64,000 nucleotides of DNA from UBA5314 sp040217815 (GCA_040217815.1 JBEHWI010000013.1:29759-93758), one strand, 5' to 3'; positions 9,836 to 19,838 are shown, numbered from the stretch's first letter. Numbers and translations: made by a program. The notes: generated by a model from the letters alone, not told the origin.

Positions 9836-11593
9836 CTACCTGTCTTCATACGATAGTTCCGCACCGTTATAACCGACATCAACCAGAAGCTGTTCGAAGG
9901 ATCTGGTTCCCTCATACTCCACAGCAGTATAATTTTTCCCGGTCCAGACGAACCGATCGTAGGTGTTAAAAAAGGGATTGTTCTTTTGCTGTTCTTCTGC
10001 CTCTTTCCCCGAAAACTCACCTTTGTTTTTTACTTGAGGATTATGATACCTAACTATTACGGTTTTCCATCCATTGGCTCTTTCAACCCGGCCCTCATAA
10101 GCTATGTTGCCAGAAGTATCCAGGTAAAGCAGCGAATAGAATTGGTTGGCAGCCGGGTATTGGGCCGAACGTTCTTTTAATGTGGTTAATAATGAAACGA
10201 TTTCTGCGGCCTGGGCATCTTTTCCGACCTCTTTTGAGTCGGGAGCTTGTTTTATCCCAAATATGCTTTGGGCTGCTTTTAAACCTTCACAAGACTGAAG
10301 CAGGTATTTAATCTTCCACATTTGGGCCTGAGAATTACTTTCGCCTATGTAGCTTTTGTACATGACCAGGTAGTTATCAGCCAGGTAGGGCTCAATTTCA
10401 ATTCCCTTCATCGCCAGCCTGCGAGCATTTTCTTTGTCCCCGGTTTCCAAATAGAACGCCGCCAAGTCTGCCGCCAACCCTGAGTCGAGCAGTTTAGCCT
10501 GATCCACCAGCTTCAAAAGCAGCTGAGCATCATTGTTTTTCCCGGACTTTGAATAGGCTTTAGCCGCCAGGATGCGCGCTCGCTGGTTGCTCATTATTTC
10601 CTGGCCTGACTGTTGGTATTCGCTCAGTAGTTCATCGTATTTACCCATTTCATAAAGGGCTTGCATTCTTACCAGCTTGCCGACCAGCAAATTCCCTTGC
10701 TGAATAAATTGATCACCTAAGCTCAACATTTCGCCGGCCCGGCCGGTGTAAAACCCGTTTAAGATCGAGTAGGCTTGGGCCTGTTCACTTTGAACGGTCA
10801 GAGACTTTTTGAGTATTTCAACTGTATTGTCCCTGTCTCCATATTTCATCTGAAGTTCTGCCAGCATGTTTTCCAGCCGGTAATCTGGATTGGCCTGGAT
10901 CGCGCGCTCTAGCAGAGCTATAGCATCAGGCCCTTTTCCCTGAGCCGCCAGCATTTTTGTATATCCGTTGTAAGCTTGTACCGAATTTTTGCCTGTTATC
11001 TGCTTTTTATAAATCGCTTCAGCCAGTTCCGTTTTGCCGGTGTCTACATAGAATCCAGCCAGAGCCAGTTGAAGTTCCGATACGTCCCCGGCTGCTTTTA
11101 ACCCGTCATTTAAGGCTTTTTCAGCCTCTTCACTTTTACCCTGCAACTGGTATGCCAGGCTCAACCCTTTATAGGCTGCCGCACTCCTGGCATCTATCTT
11201 GATGGCCTCCTGGTAGGTCAGGATGGCTTTCTCATAGTCGTTTTCACTTAGATATTTTATAGCCAAATCCAATTTATCCTGAACGTTGGCTTCCGGACCC
11301 ATGTTCCGCCAAACCCCCAGTGAAATGAGAAGTGCTGCCATGATAAGACCTATTAAAAGCTTAGTTTTAAAGCTCATGACCTCGTTTTTGGGGGTTCTAC
11401 CTGATACGGGGGCGACTCCAGCCGATGCCTCACCTATATGTGTGTCCAGAACCTGGACAAAATCAGACTCAACAGCAACTGTATCCTTTTCCACATCAGT
11501 CAGGTCGATTTCCGATCGGTTTTGCTTCAATCCACAAGAATCGCATAAATCTCCGTTGCCTGCGAACTCCTGTCCGCATTTGCTGCAATGCAT
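9836..11593 (-). CDS. Zinc-ribbon, membrane-anchored TPR protein with HNP-type C-terminal domain
   Basis: 585 residues starting at the ATG at 11593, after a purine-rich AGGGGAGAGGG. The frame extends nine codons upstream without a better site. It has a zinc ribbon (Cys3, Cys6, Cys17, Cys20), a membrane helix at about 77-95 and TPRs from about 105 to 430. Its TPR block is more divergent than the others and lacks the usual NWKPV linker. The last 120 residues contain LLYLDTSGNIAYE and VIVRYHNPQVKN. These match YLDTQNNIAYVE and FVRVHNPTLL in the protein at 13573-15396, so the two share a C-terminal domain. That domain resembles the small beta-sandwich surface domains seen in many Clostridia, and I cannot name it. 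Confidence 0.82.
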   Translation of the reverse strand: MHCSKCGQEFAGNGDLCDSCGLKQNRSEIDLTDVEKDTVAVESDFVQVLDTHIGEASAGVAPVSGRTPKNEVMSFKTKLLIGLIMAALLISLGVWRNMGPEANVQDKLDLAIKYLSENDYEKAILTYQEAIKIDARSAAAYKGLSLAYQLQGKSEEAEKALNDGLKAAGDVSELQLALAGFYVDTGKTELAEAIYKKQITGKNSVQAYNGYTKMLAAQGKGPDAIALLERAIQANPDYRLENMLAELQMKYGDRDNTVEILKKSLTVQSEQAQAYSILNGFYTGRAGEMLSLGDQFIQQGNLLVGKLVRMQALYEMGKYDELLSEYQQSGQEIMSNQRARILAAKAYSKSGKNNDAQLLLKLVDQAKLLDSGLAADLAAFYLETGDKENARRLAMKGIEIEPYLADNYLVMYKSYIGESNSQAQMWKIKYLLQSCEGLKAAQSIFGIKQAPDSKEVGKDAQAAEIVSLLTTLKERSAQYPAANQFYSLLYLDTSGNIAYEGRVERANGWKTVIVRYHNPQVKNKGEFSGKEAEEQQKNNPFFNTYDRFVWTGKNYTAVEYEGTRSFEQLLVDVGYNGAELSYEDR

Positions 11594-11677
11594 ACGCCCT
11601 CTCCCCTTTACGATCTTCAACTGACAGCGGCAACTATAATACTTTAGACTATCAGGATCCCAATCAAATTGGCTGGT

Positions 11678-13465
11678 TCAATTACTCGAATTAAGGCGGC
11701 TGCGTTCTTGTTGAACCCTGGCCTTATAGTTGTCCAGGCTGCTTTGAATCCTTTCTGAACAGGCCTGCAGTTCGTTCAATTTTTGATCCAATCCGCTGTT
11801 GTCGTCGCGCTCCACACACCCCGCCCCCTGTCTGGCAAGAGTGCAGTACTCCAATGAATAATTAAGCATATTTAGCAGCTCCGTGTGAATGGACGGATTG
11901 GCAGATCGGCTGCTGAGCGACCGGGCTTCATTTAACAAAGCCTGCCGTTGGGCCGTGGCCGTACTGCAGGTATTATAAAACTCCGAAACAGAGCCCTGGC
12001 CGTTGGCCAGATTGGATAGCATTTTTATAAGATTGATCCTGATCTCGTCGTATTTGGCGGCCAGCTGCTCACCTTTATTTAGCTCCTCCAGAGTGCTTTG
12101 TTTACTGGCATAGTTGTTTTGAGTTTGATTGGCGGTTGGCATGCTGCTGCCAGGTTGGCTCTGCGATGACGTGCTGCCGGATTGACTGGCTGATGATGTA
12201 TTGTCAGGTAAAACCAGAACATTGCTCGAATCACCAGTCTTGGCTGTTGAAGAAATTTTAGGCATTTCTGCCTCACGCGTATTAAAATACCAGAACGTCC
12301 CGCCACCGATTACAAGTATCAGGGCGGCAACAATACCCCCAATCAGCCAGCCTTTATTGGCCTGGTTTCCATTGGCACTGCCCGCAGCCCGGGGTTCAAC
12401 CATATAGGCGGGAGCGTTGGGGCGGCCCGGGCTCACCGCTGCACTGGCCGGTGGAGCGTTCAACACCTGGTTATGGTCTACAACCAGGGGCACGGTATTT
12501 GATTCATGCAAAAAATCGGCGGTCAGCTCTCCAGGAACAGGTGTGTTTACGGGAGATAAACTTGCGGTGGCGCCGGAAAGGCTTTCGGATATTAATGCTC
12601 TTAATTCCCCAATGGTTTGGGGGCGGTTTTCAGGGCTAAGATCCAGAGTTCGCATAATTGCTTTTTCTAAACCAGCGGTAACTGCAGCATATTTACCGGG
12701 AGGCTCAAACCTGAAGGGATTTTGGGAAGGATCTATTCCGGTCAATAAATAATGCAAAGTAGCTCCCAGGGCGTAAATATCCGAACGGGCATCAGTTTGA
12801 TTTTGCCCGTATTGTTCCGGGGGTGAGAAGCCGCCCGACCCGTAGGCCACCGTATCCACCGAATTGCCCGGTTGAAAATTTCGGGCTATGCCGAAGTCGA
12901 TGAGTTTGATCTGGCCTTCTGGGGTAAGCATGATGTTGTCTGGTTTCAGGTCGCGAAATACTACCGGCGGGTTTCTTTTATGCAGATACTCTAAAATATC
13001 ACAGAGCTGCATAGCCCACTCGCTTACCACCGCTTCCGGTATCCGCCCCCTCTTTTGCATCTCCGCTTTTAAAGTGTCCCCCTGGATATAATCCATAACC
13101 AGATACCAGCGGTTTTCCTCCCTGGAGAAAAAGTCATATATAACCGGCAGGGCTGAATGCCTGAGGCTTATCAGCATCTGCGCTTCCTTCTGAAAACTAT
13201 CGATGGCCGCCTGCAGATCTCCTCCCACCGCCCTTGTGCTCATTTCTTTGATGGCCACCGGCTTATTGTTCAGCCGGGTGTCTGTGGCCAGGTAAACAGC
13301 CCCCATCCCCCCCTGGCCAAGGGTTCTTAAAACCACATAGCGGCCGTCGAGCATAGTCTGCGGATCGAGTCTGCCCGTTAAAGTAGCCCCAGTCAGACTT
13401 GCGCCACAAGCTCCGCAAAACTGGCTGTTGTCATTGTTTTCTTTGCCGCATACTGGACATTTCAT
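11678..13465 (-). CDS. Zinc-ribbon Ser/Thr protein kinase, membrane-bound
   Basis: A 595-residue Hanks-type kinase. An N-terminal zinc ribbon (Cys3, Cys6, Cys17, Cys20) precedes the kinase domain at about 41-295: P-loop GQGGMGAVY, catalytic Lys73 in AIKEMS, catalytic loop FRDLKPDN (Asp172) with Phe replacing the usual His, DFG at 190-192, and a PPEQYG substrate loop. All essential residues are present, so it should be active. A Pro-rich juxtamembrane region leads to a membrane helix at about 372-393. The extracytoplasmic 200 residues are Ser/Gln-rich followed by helical, coiled-coil-like sequence, with no PASTA repeats. It sits inside the zinc-ribbon array and is paralogous to the kinase at 39336-41336. 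The neighbouring membrane proteins with cytoplasmic ribbons are plausible partners or substrates. Confidence 0.93.
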   Translation of the reverse strand: MKCPVCGKENNDNSQFCGACGASLTGATLTGRLDPQTMLDGRYVVLRTLGQGGMGAVYLATDTRLNNKPVAIKEMSTRAVGGDLQAAIDSFQKEAQMLISLRHSALPVIYDFFSREENRWYLVMDYIQGDTLKAEMQKRGRIPEAVVSEWAMQLCDILEYLHKRNPPVVFRDLKPDNIMLTPEGQIKLIDFGIARNFQPGNSVDTVAYGSGGFSPPEQYGQNQTDARSDIYALGATLHYLLTGIDPSQNPFRFEPPGKYAAVTAGLEKAIMRTLDLSPENRPQTIGELRALISESLSGATASLSPVNTPVPGELTADFLHESNTVPLVVDHNQVLNAPPASAAVSPGRPNAPAYMVEPRAAGSANGNQANKGWLIGGIVAALILVIGGGTFWYFNTREAEMPKISSTAKTGDSSNVLVLPDNTSSASQSGSTSSQSQPGSSMPTANQTQNNYASKQSTLEELNKGEQLAAKYDEIRINLIKMLSNLANGQGSVSEFYNTCSTATAQRQALLNEARSLSSRSANPSIHTELLNMLNYSLEYCTLARQGAGCVERDDNSGLDQKLNELQACSERIQSSLDNYKARVQQERSRLNSSN

Positions 13466-13572
13466 TCTCCCTACGCCCCTCTTATCAGATAATTTGTAAA
13501 TATTTTTACTTTAACAACTGTATGGATGCATTTTTTCAATTCGATTTTATTTAATGAATTCAGTCTATGTAA

Positions 13573-15396
13573 CTATTTCTTTAATTCTGGAACATCTATA
13601 AAAGTAAACGGCTCTAAAGAAATACCGGCGTTTTTAAAATGGGTCTCCAGGGGCGGACCCATGGCAATAACCTGAATCCAGGTCGCACTATGGGAAGACG
13701 GACCATAAGCAATAACTATCTTGCCGTCCCTGGTTAAGAGCGTTGGATTGTGCACTCTAACGAATAAAGGCTTCAAATAAAGGGATTCATCGATTATGCG
13801 CCCGGCGATTCCCTCATTGGTCAGAAATCGGGGGCTGTCCTGGTTAAAAAACATCTCAACATAGGCGATATTATTTTGTGTATCCAGGTATCCCTGCCCC
13901 TCCATTGATAAGTTGTATTTCTTTATAGTACCGTCATAAATTTTGGTCAGGCCCTTCTTGCGCAGTTCTGTTTCCTCTTCATCAAAAGTGATTTTGCGAA
14001 TCAGTTGCCCCGAATCTTTTAAAACATTGTATTTGTTGAGTTCATCGTTACTCTGTTTAAGGCTGACTGAAGATCCAAACATTAAATATTTGGTTCTCCA
14101 CATTGATGCAAGGGCCTGATTTTCCGCCAGGTAACTCTGGTTGAGTACGCTGTAAGCTTCCAACACCTGGTCATCGGTTTGAAGCGCCCGCTCAGCCAAA
14201 GCCCGTGCCTGTTCCTTGTTATTGGCGAGTAGATAAAGCCGGGCCAGTTTGGCCAGGGCGTTGGGGTCCTTGATTTTATCGGTGTTTATGGCCTGCACTA
14301 CTTTAAAAGCCGGTTCTGTTTTCCCCATACCTAAATAGGTTTGGGCCATTATAATTTGCATGGAAATATCGTCTTTTAAGTTTTGGGGCAGTTTTTCAAT
14401 ATAGTTGATGGCGCCGGAAGGATCGACCTTACTGTTGAACGTATATAGTATAACTACGCTGCCGGCTAGTTGGCTGCCTTTTTTAATGTATTCATCGCCC
14501 AGCTTGACTAAATTCTCGGGATCGGCGTTATAATACCTGTTTAACAGCTCAAAAGCTTCCTGCTGGTGGATCTGAAGGGTTAAGGATTTTAGGATTGCGT
14601 CCTGGGCCTTATCTTTGTTGCTGGTCGAATAATAAGCCAGGGCCAGATCGTTAAACAAACGATAATCCTGGCTGAATCCGGCCCCTTTTTCCAGGCACTG
14701 TTTGGCGTTCTGTTTGTCTTTCGATTGATTATATATATAGGCTAATTGGCGGTAGGCCTCAGAACAGGACGGATCTTCATCTATAATACGCTGGTAGGCG
14801 CTTTGCCCCTCGGATAAATTGCCCTGATCTATGTACATGCCGGCCAGCCCCAGTTGCAGGATCTGTTTTTTATCGGGAGCTGCAGCGGCAATACCTCTTT
14901 CATAGGTTGATTTTGCCTCACTGTACTTTTTTCCCAGGGTGTAGGTCCTGGCCAGGCCTTGATAGGCCTTGACATCTTTATTGTCTATTTTGATGGCTTC
15001 ATTGAAAGCCAGAATCGCCTGTTCGTAGTTGTTTTCACTCAGGTATTTTACCGCCAGATCCAGCTTTTTTTCCACCCGGGCTTCGGTTCCAAGGTTCTTC
15101 CAACCAAAAAATCCCCCCACAGCCAGCACTATGGCGAGGATTGCTCCAATAATGACTTTTTTCTTACCTGATCCGGGAGGGGGCGTCCTCACGGAAATAA
15201 TAGGACTGGCGGAATCCCCAAACGAAGAATCTCCACTTAATGCCTGATTGTTGTCTTCTCCAAAAGACACTGAAGAGACGGCTGAAGCAGGTTGTTCCTT
15301 TGGAGTTGATTGGACAGCTGTACCTATAGCATTTCCGCAGCTGTCGCAAAATCTGGCATCATCCGGCAGTCCTTGCCCGCATTTGCCGCAATACAT
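13573..15396 (-). CDS. Zinc-ribbon, membrane-anchored TPR protein with HNP-type C-terminal domain
   Basis: 607 residues. Zinc ribbon (Cys3, Cys6, Cys17, Cys20), Ser-rich linker, membrane helix at about 81-99, TPR block from about 110 to 440. The first repeat is AVKYLSENNYEQAILAF. The middle TPRs diverge from the close paralogues and resemble those of the protein at 9836-11593 (for example the YLAENQALASMWRTKYLM region). The C-terminal 150 residues also match that protein, with YLDTQNNIAYVE and FVRVHNPTLL. GGGAGGGAG precedes the ATG. The two proteins form a subfamily within the array, separated by the kinase gene. Confidence 0.85.
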   Translation of the reverse strand: MYCGKCGQGLPDDARFCDSCGNAIGTAVQSTPKEQPASAVSSVSFGEDNNQALSGDSSFGDSASPIISVRTPPPGSGKKKVIIGAILAIVLAVGGFFGWKNLGTEARVEKKLDLAVKYLSENNYEQAILAFNEAIKIDNKDVKAYQGLARTYTLGKKYSEAKSTYERGIAAAAPDKKQILQLGLAGMYIDQGNLSEGQSAYQRIIDEDPSCSEAYRQLAYIYNQSKDKQNAKQCLEKGAGFSQDYRLFNDLALAYYSTSNKDKAQDAILKSLTLQIHQQEAFELLNRYYNADPENLVKLGDEYIKKGSQLAGSVVILYTFNSKVDPSGAINYIEKLPQNLKDDISMQIIMAQTYLGMGKTEPAFKVVQAINTDKIKDPNALAKLARLYLLANNKEQARALAERALQTDDQVLEAYSVLNQSYLAENQALASMWRTKYLMFGSSVSLKQSNDELNKYNVLKDSGQLIRKITFDEEETELRKKGLTKIYDGTIKKYNLSMEGQGYLDTQNNIAYVEMFFNQDSPRFLTNEGIAGRIIDESLYLKPLFVRVHNPTLLTRDGKIVIAYGPSSHSATWIQVIAMGPPLETHFKNAGISLEPFTFIDVPELKK

Positions 15397-15523
15397 TCAA
15401 TACTCCCTCCCCGGACAGGTCATACAAATATAATGTACATCAGTGTGATAGGCTGTTCGTACTTATCAAACTGCTCTTATTTTTTTACCGGTTGAGAAAA
15501 CCATTTAGGCTGAACAGAAAACC

Positions 15524-16654
15524 TTATCGCTGAATCACAAAATGGTAAGAGTCAGTTTGTGAAGGGTACATAGTACCTTCCAGCAGATTGCGGTCATTTT
15601 TCAGTTCAAAAATTCCCTTAATTTTCTGCGACCCAGTAAAAGTTATTGTTACACTATCACCTGAAACATTTCCATCCATATTCCATACTTCTTTTGTTGT
15701 GTTGTTACACAGATGCCCGACTAAATTATCATCGTCGCTTTGGACTAACCAGAAAGTTGAGCCCTGGCTGTGCCATATTCCGGTTAAATCTCCAGGTTTG
15801 ACACGTTCGATAACGAAGCTATAAGAGCTAGTCCATGAAGGATCCAATGTGCCTTCCATTCGATTTCCGTTTTCTTTTAAATCAAAAACACCACTTTCTG
15901 TATAACTGCTGTTTAAATTCTTTTGCAGATTAAGCGTAACCGTATTTCCAGAAACTGTTCCGCTGACAGACCAGTCTGCCGAACTCATATCTTGGCTAGT
16001 ATCATGCAAGGTCCCGCTCAGATTGTTGCCAGTTTGAGTAATCCAAAAGATTGAATTAGGGCTGTGCCATGTTCCAGTTAAGTCCGCAATAACGGGTGGC
16101 TCAATGGTGTTGGATGGTGTTGAATCATTTGGTATTGAGTCCACTTGTTGGTTTGAATCTGAATTAATATAATTAGAATCATTAGATACGAAATCTGATG
16201 ATAACCTTATAGTTTGAGTTGCAGCATCCCAACTTACAGTTGCTCCGAAAGCCTGAGCAATCAGAGCTATAGGCAGGCATGTCCGTCCATTGCTGATTTC
16301 AGGTCCTACATCCATGTTGACGTCCACGCCGTTCACTACCAGAGTTGTGCTGCCGATCCATAGCTTAACAATCTTGTCTGCCTTCATCAGAGTTACAGTT
16401 TTATTCTGGCCGTCCCACATAACATTATCACCTGAAATCCCCAATGCCTCCGCAACGTATAAAATGGGTATAAAGGTTCGCCCGTCTTTTACATAAGGAG
16501 AAACATCTATGTTTCGTCCTGAACCATTCAGATAATAATTAGTAGAGCCTATTTCAAACAACGCATCGGTAGAGGCCAGCACCGATTCCGGCCCCCAAAG
16601 GTTGCAGAAAAGCAATGCTATAAGAATCAACGAACACTGAATAACACGCATCAT
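15524..16654 (-). CDS. Secreted copper-amine-oxidase-N-domain protein with two lipocalin-like C-terminal repeats
   Basis: 376 residues. The ATG at 16654 lies eight bases from AGGAGG; a TTG further upstream overlaps that site and is rejected. A signal peptide of about 26 residues ends near SVLA. Residues about 30-150 resemble the copper amine oxidase N-terminal domain (PF07833), with NGRTCLPIALIAQAFGATVSWDA, a surface domain common in Clostridia that is not itself an oxidase. The C-terminal half contains two tandem copies of a domain of about 90 residues, each starting DLTGTWHS or DLTGIWHS and ending YSFVIER or YHFVIQR. It lacks both ribbon and TPRs. It is probably exported or wall-associated, with no catalytic residues seen. 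Confidence 0.85.
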   Translation of the reverse strand: MMRVIQCSLILIALLFCNLWGPESVLASTDALFEIGSTNYYLNGSGRNIDVSPYVKDGRTFIPILYVAEALGISGDNVMWDGQNKTVTLMKADKIVKLWIGSTTLVVNGVDVNMDVGPEISNGRTCLPIALIAQAFGATVSWDAATQTIRLSSDFVSNDSNYINSDSNQQVDSIPNDSTPSNTIEPPVIADLTGTWHSPNSIFWITQTGNNLSGTLHDTSQDMSSADWSVSGTVSGNTVTLNLQKNLNSSYTESGVFDLKENGNRMEGTLDPSWTSSYSFVIERVKPGDLTGIWHSQGSTFWLVQSDDDNLVGHLCNNTTKEVWNMDGNVSGDSVTITFTGSQKIKGIFELKNDRNLLEGTMYPSQTDSYHFVIQR

Positions 16655-16696
16655 TAATGATTCCTCCTTTTGCAAAGTACGTACTATTCGTTGGTG

Positions 16697-16876
16697 CTAT
16701 GGACCCAACCAGTCCTTCAGTATCTCTTTACTCCCATGTTTTTGCATATCAACTCTATATTCGTCAATATACTTCCATTGCAGGCCCGACGTGTATGTAA
16801 TTTCTGCCGAGAAATGACCCTCTAAATCAGTTATTTCAAAAATATGATTTTTAATATTAAGCTTACAAAGACGAAG
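16697..16876 (-). pseudogene. Gene remnant, 3' end of an unknown coding sequence
   Basis: The minus strand is open for 59 codons from just after an in-frame TAG at 16879-16877 to the TAG at 16699-16697. The translation looks like real protein (for example HIFEITDLEGHFSAEI and KYIDEYRVDM). There is no usable start or ribbon, and only a late Met, 17 codons from the end. Its 5' end overlaps the stop of the next gene (16863). I read it as the tail of a gene whose front was lost by deletion or recombination. It does not match any other protein in the window by eye. Confidence 0.5.
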
Positions 16877-17588
16877 CTATAATTTTACCAAATAGGAATA
16901 AAATTATGTAATAAATCAGAAAGGACAGCACCAGACCATAAGCCAGACGGTCGTCGTCGCCATAGTTGATTTCTTTCACTCCCATATAAACACATATAAT
17001 ACTGAGCAGTGTTCCCAAATCAAAAACCAGCAGGCCTAGAGGGGCATAAATATAGGAAAGAAGAACCGCGCCGGCCAGGGCGGTTATGCTTGGGATGGTA
17101 CTGGCAACCGCCACATTAAAATACTGGTGGGGCAAAGCGGTGGATTTAAACATCAGTTTTCCCACTGTAAGCAATCCGGTGAACAAAGCGCCCATAAATA
17201 CGATCATGCCGAATAAAGAATAGGCAAATATCTTTCCCCATGGCAAATCCGATGTCAAACTGTGTGATGAACCAAACGGTATCAGATCAGAGATAATGTC
17301 ACCCGCAGCCCCAATCATCCACATAACCAACAATCCGGTGACAACTGCTATGATCCCGCCCAATATGGCTAAACTGGGGAATTCCATGGTTATTACCGAC
17401 CGAATGCAACTCACCGGTTTACTGAGCATACCTGACACTACCTTAATTATTTCATTCAAACGTTCATTGGGCTGGGCTGCCCTTGGGGCTGCCGCAGGCC
17501 CCACCCCCGGACTCTGGGGAGTTCCACAGACCGTACAAAACATGTCACTGTCACTGAGCTGTGCCGCGCATTGCCTACAATAAGCCAT
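16863..17588 (-). CDS. Zinc-ribbon protein with five membrane helices (Yip1-like)
   Basis: 241 residues. A zinc ribbon (Cys4, Cys7, Cys18, Cys21) is followed by a linker and about five hydrophobic segments between residue 70 and the C-terminus, ending LFLFGKIIASSL. The layout resembles bacterial Yip1/DUF1282-type integral membrane proteins that carry an N-terminal ribbon. GAGGTG precedes the ATG by about nine bases. It is the only polytopic ribbon protein of the array. Its function is unknown; it could be a membrane organiser or permease-like partner of the single-span proteins around it. Its stop codon overlaps the gene remnant just downstream. Confidence 0.8.
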   Translation of the reverse strand: MAYCRQCAAQLSDSDMFCTVCGTPQSPGVGPAAAPRAAQPNERLNEIIKVVSGMLSKPVSCIRSVITMEFPSLAILGGIIAVVTGLLVMWMIGAAGDIISDLIPFGSSHSLTSDLPWGKIFAYSLFGMIVFMGALFTGLLTVGKLMFKSTALPHQYFNVAVASTIPSITALAGAVLLSYIYAPLGLLVFDLGTLLSIICVYMGVKEINYGDDDRLAYGLVLSFLIYYIILFLFGKIIASSL

Positions 17589-17826
17589 TACTTCTACACC
17601 TCTTTACTAATTTTATGAAGACCAATCCAATCAAAATTAAAAGTTCATCGCCTCCCGGTATAAATTATAGAAAAATCCGTACAACAATACCATGATAAGC
17701 AAATGATAAAAACCTGACACACATCTCAATCTAAGTATGATTATGGCTTTCGATAGATTCATGAAATATAGACTATTATTGTACTGCGATAAGATCTTCC
17801 GATATAGTCGATTTTCTTTCAGGAAT

Positions 17827-19779
17827 TTACGAATCCCGGCTTACTTTGCCGTTTGTCTTATCAACCAAATAACGCGCGGTTAAGCCATAATAGTTTCCAT
17901 TTACATAGTTCTCATATTGACCGACCAGGTAAGAGTTGTTGCCCTGTTCTTCGCAATAGTAATGATAGTCAACCGGTTGTTTTTCCACGTCTTGTATATA
18001 TTTTTTTACCAGCCCAATGGCCTCATCTTTGCTTATCCCTTGTTGTTGCGATGTGGCATTTACCATACTGTGGGAAACCAGTTCCCGAGTGCTGGTCGTT
18101 GTATAATCATCCCCAATGTCCTTGGCTGTCTCTTTAACCAAACCCAGCCCTTTTACATACCAGCTCTCCCCTTCACCCCCGAAAGAAGACTGGGGTATCA
18201 TCCATTTGTAGCTTAAATGGGCTGCTTTCATGGTTTGGCCCAATACAACCATGTCCGTAAAACCAACAAAGCGATAATTTACTTGATATTTTTCTTTGGT
18301 TTTTGATACAAAAGTACGATTCCACACTTCACCAGGTGATGCAAAACGCAGTTGTTCAAAATCATCTAAAGCGGTAAGAGCATTGCCATCTACGCTGTAC
18401 GAGTATTCTTCACTGCCTTTATTGCTGACTATTTTCATTTTAAATGCATTGGACCCAACCTTTGTCCAGGCCACGGAGTATTGCAGTTCGGAATGTTCAG
18501 GCTTGTTATTGGTTATAATCTGGTCATACGCTACATCACCGGTATAGCGGTATGTAAATTGTTCGTTAACGTTGGGAACGAAATACTCGAGACTTAATAG
18601 GTTTGATTCTTTTTCAGGTGCTTTGGGCTGAACTTCATTCCCCGGAATGGGAAGCGATTTTAACCGTAGTTCTTCCTTCACCTTGACTACAGGTTTCCAA
18701 TTATATAGCAGATATTGGGCGGCGTAGATTTTTTCCTGCCCTGTGTTCAAGTTTTGCAGCAAAGCGATAGCCTCAAGGTCGGTACCATTGGCCTGCAGGG
18801 CTTTTAATGCAGCAGCTTTAGCTTTTTCATTGTCTCCGGCTATTTGATAATATCTTGCCAGGTCGCTTAAGAGCCAATCGTTGAGTTTTTCTCCGACCAA
18901 CTGCTTGACGAGGTTCTCGGCAGCACTCTTGTCGCCGGTTTTAATCATGGCGATGGCAGCCAGTATTTTACCTTTCTGGTTGCCTGCATTTTGCCCCACT
19001 TTAGTTGTGTAGCTGCTGACGGCCTTCTGGTAATCTTCTGATGTGTAATAACTGTGAAATTCCAGCATGTCAGCCACCTGTTGGTTTGAAACCGGCTCCG
19101 GTTTACTCTCCATATCTCCCCAGGGTACTTTATATAGTTCACTTAAAACTAGATAGGCTTCTTGCTGATTTATTTCAAGAGTTAGAGATTTGACAAGGTT
19201 ATTATAAGCGGCAGCCGGTTTACGGTTTTGCATGAGAAAAAGCGCCAATGTGTTGTAAGCCCGATATTCATTGGGATTCTGCTCGACGGCATGCCTCAAA
19301 ATCGCTTCCGCTTTGGCATTATCCCCCTGCTGCTGGTAGACGATAGCCAGACCCCAATAGGCTTCCAGGCAATTTTTATTAGCGTTTTTAAGCTCCTGGA
19401 ATGCCTTTTCGGCTTGACTGAGCTTATTATTATCCACGTACATGCCTGCCAGACCCAGACGAAGGGCTGGTTGTTTATCCTGTTCAACTGCCGAAAGACC
19501 ACGATCATATGCGGCCTTGGCCTCATCGTATCTTCCCTGCAGGGTATATACCCTGGCCAGGCCTTGATAGGCTTTGACCTCTTTAGGATCTATTTTTATT
19601 GCTTCATTAAAAGCTAAAATGGCTTTTTCGTAGTCATTTTCACTCAGGTACTTTACTGCCAGATCAAGCTTCTCCAGTTCCCGATCAGCTGATCCCCGGC
19701 TCCAGAGGAAGGTCCCTATACTTAATGCCAGTACTACTGCCAGTATTGCTGCGATCCCTATTATTTTCTTTTTGTCCAC
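17827..19779 (-). CDS. Membrane-anchored TPR protein without zinc ribbon, AAHL-type domain
   Basis: 650 residues, starting with GTG after GGGGAG. A short basic N-terminus (DKKK) and a membrane helix at about 5-25 are followed by the WSRGSADRE motif and the TPR block (about 30-375; first repeat AVKYLSENDYEKAILAF), ending in LLYNWKPVVKVKEEL. The C-terminal domain is of the AAHL type: EYFVPNVNEQFTYRY, FVGFTDMVVLGQTMKAAHLS, SWYVKGLGLVKET. It ends with an extra module of about 70 residues (SKDEAIGLVKKYIQ, then YYGLTARYLVDKTNGKVSR) that the paralogues lack. Its TPR sequence is closer to the ribbon-bearing subfamily than to the YISENDF subfamily, so it may be a bridge between the two. Confidence 0.85.
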   Translation of the reverse strand: MDKKKIIGIAAILAVVLALSIGTFLWSRGSADRELEKLDLAVKYLSENDYEKAILAFNEAIKIDPKEVKAYQGLARVYTLQGRYDEAKAAYDRGLSAVEQDKQPALRLGLAGMYVDNNKLSQAEKAFQELKNANKNCLEAYWGLAIVYQQQGDNAKAEAILRHAVEQNPNEYRAYNTLALFLMQNRKPAAAYNNLVKSLTLEINQQEAYLVLSELYKVPWGDMESKPEPVSNQQVADMLEFHSYYTSEDYQKAVSSYTTKVGQNAGNQKGKILAAIAMIKTGDKSAAENLVKQLVGEKLNDWLLSDLARYYQIAGDNEKAKAAALKALQANGTDLEAIALLQNLNTGQEKIYAAQYLLYNWKPVVKVKEELRLKSLPIPGNEVQPKAPEKESNLLSLEYFVPNVNEQFTYRYTGDVAYDQIITNNKPEHSELQYSVAWTKVGSNAFKMKIVSNKGSEEYSYSVDGNALTALDDFEQLRFASPGEVWNRTFVSKTKEKYQVNYRFVGFTDMVVLGQTMKAAHLSYKWMIPQSSFGGEGESWYVKGLGLVKETAKDIGDDYTTTSTRELVSHSMVNATSQQQGISKDEAIGLVKKYIQDVEKQPVDYHYYCEEQGNNSYLVGQYENYVNGNYYGLTARYLVDKTNGKVSRDS

Positions 19780-19838
19780 TCTGACTCTCTCCCCTTTTTA
19801 ACCAACACTTAAGTTTATAATATCTGCTAAACTATTCC

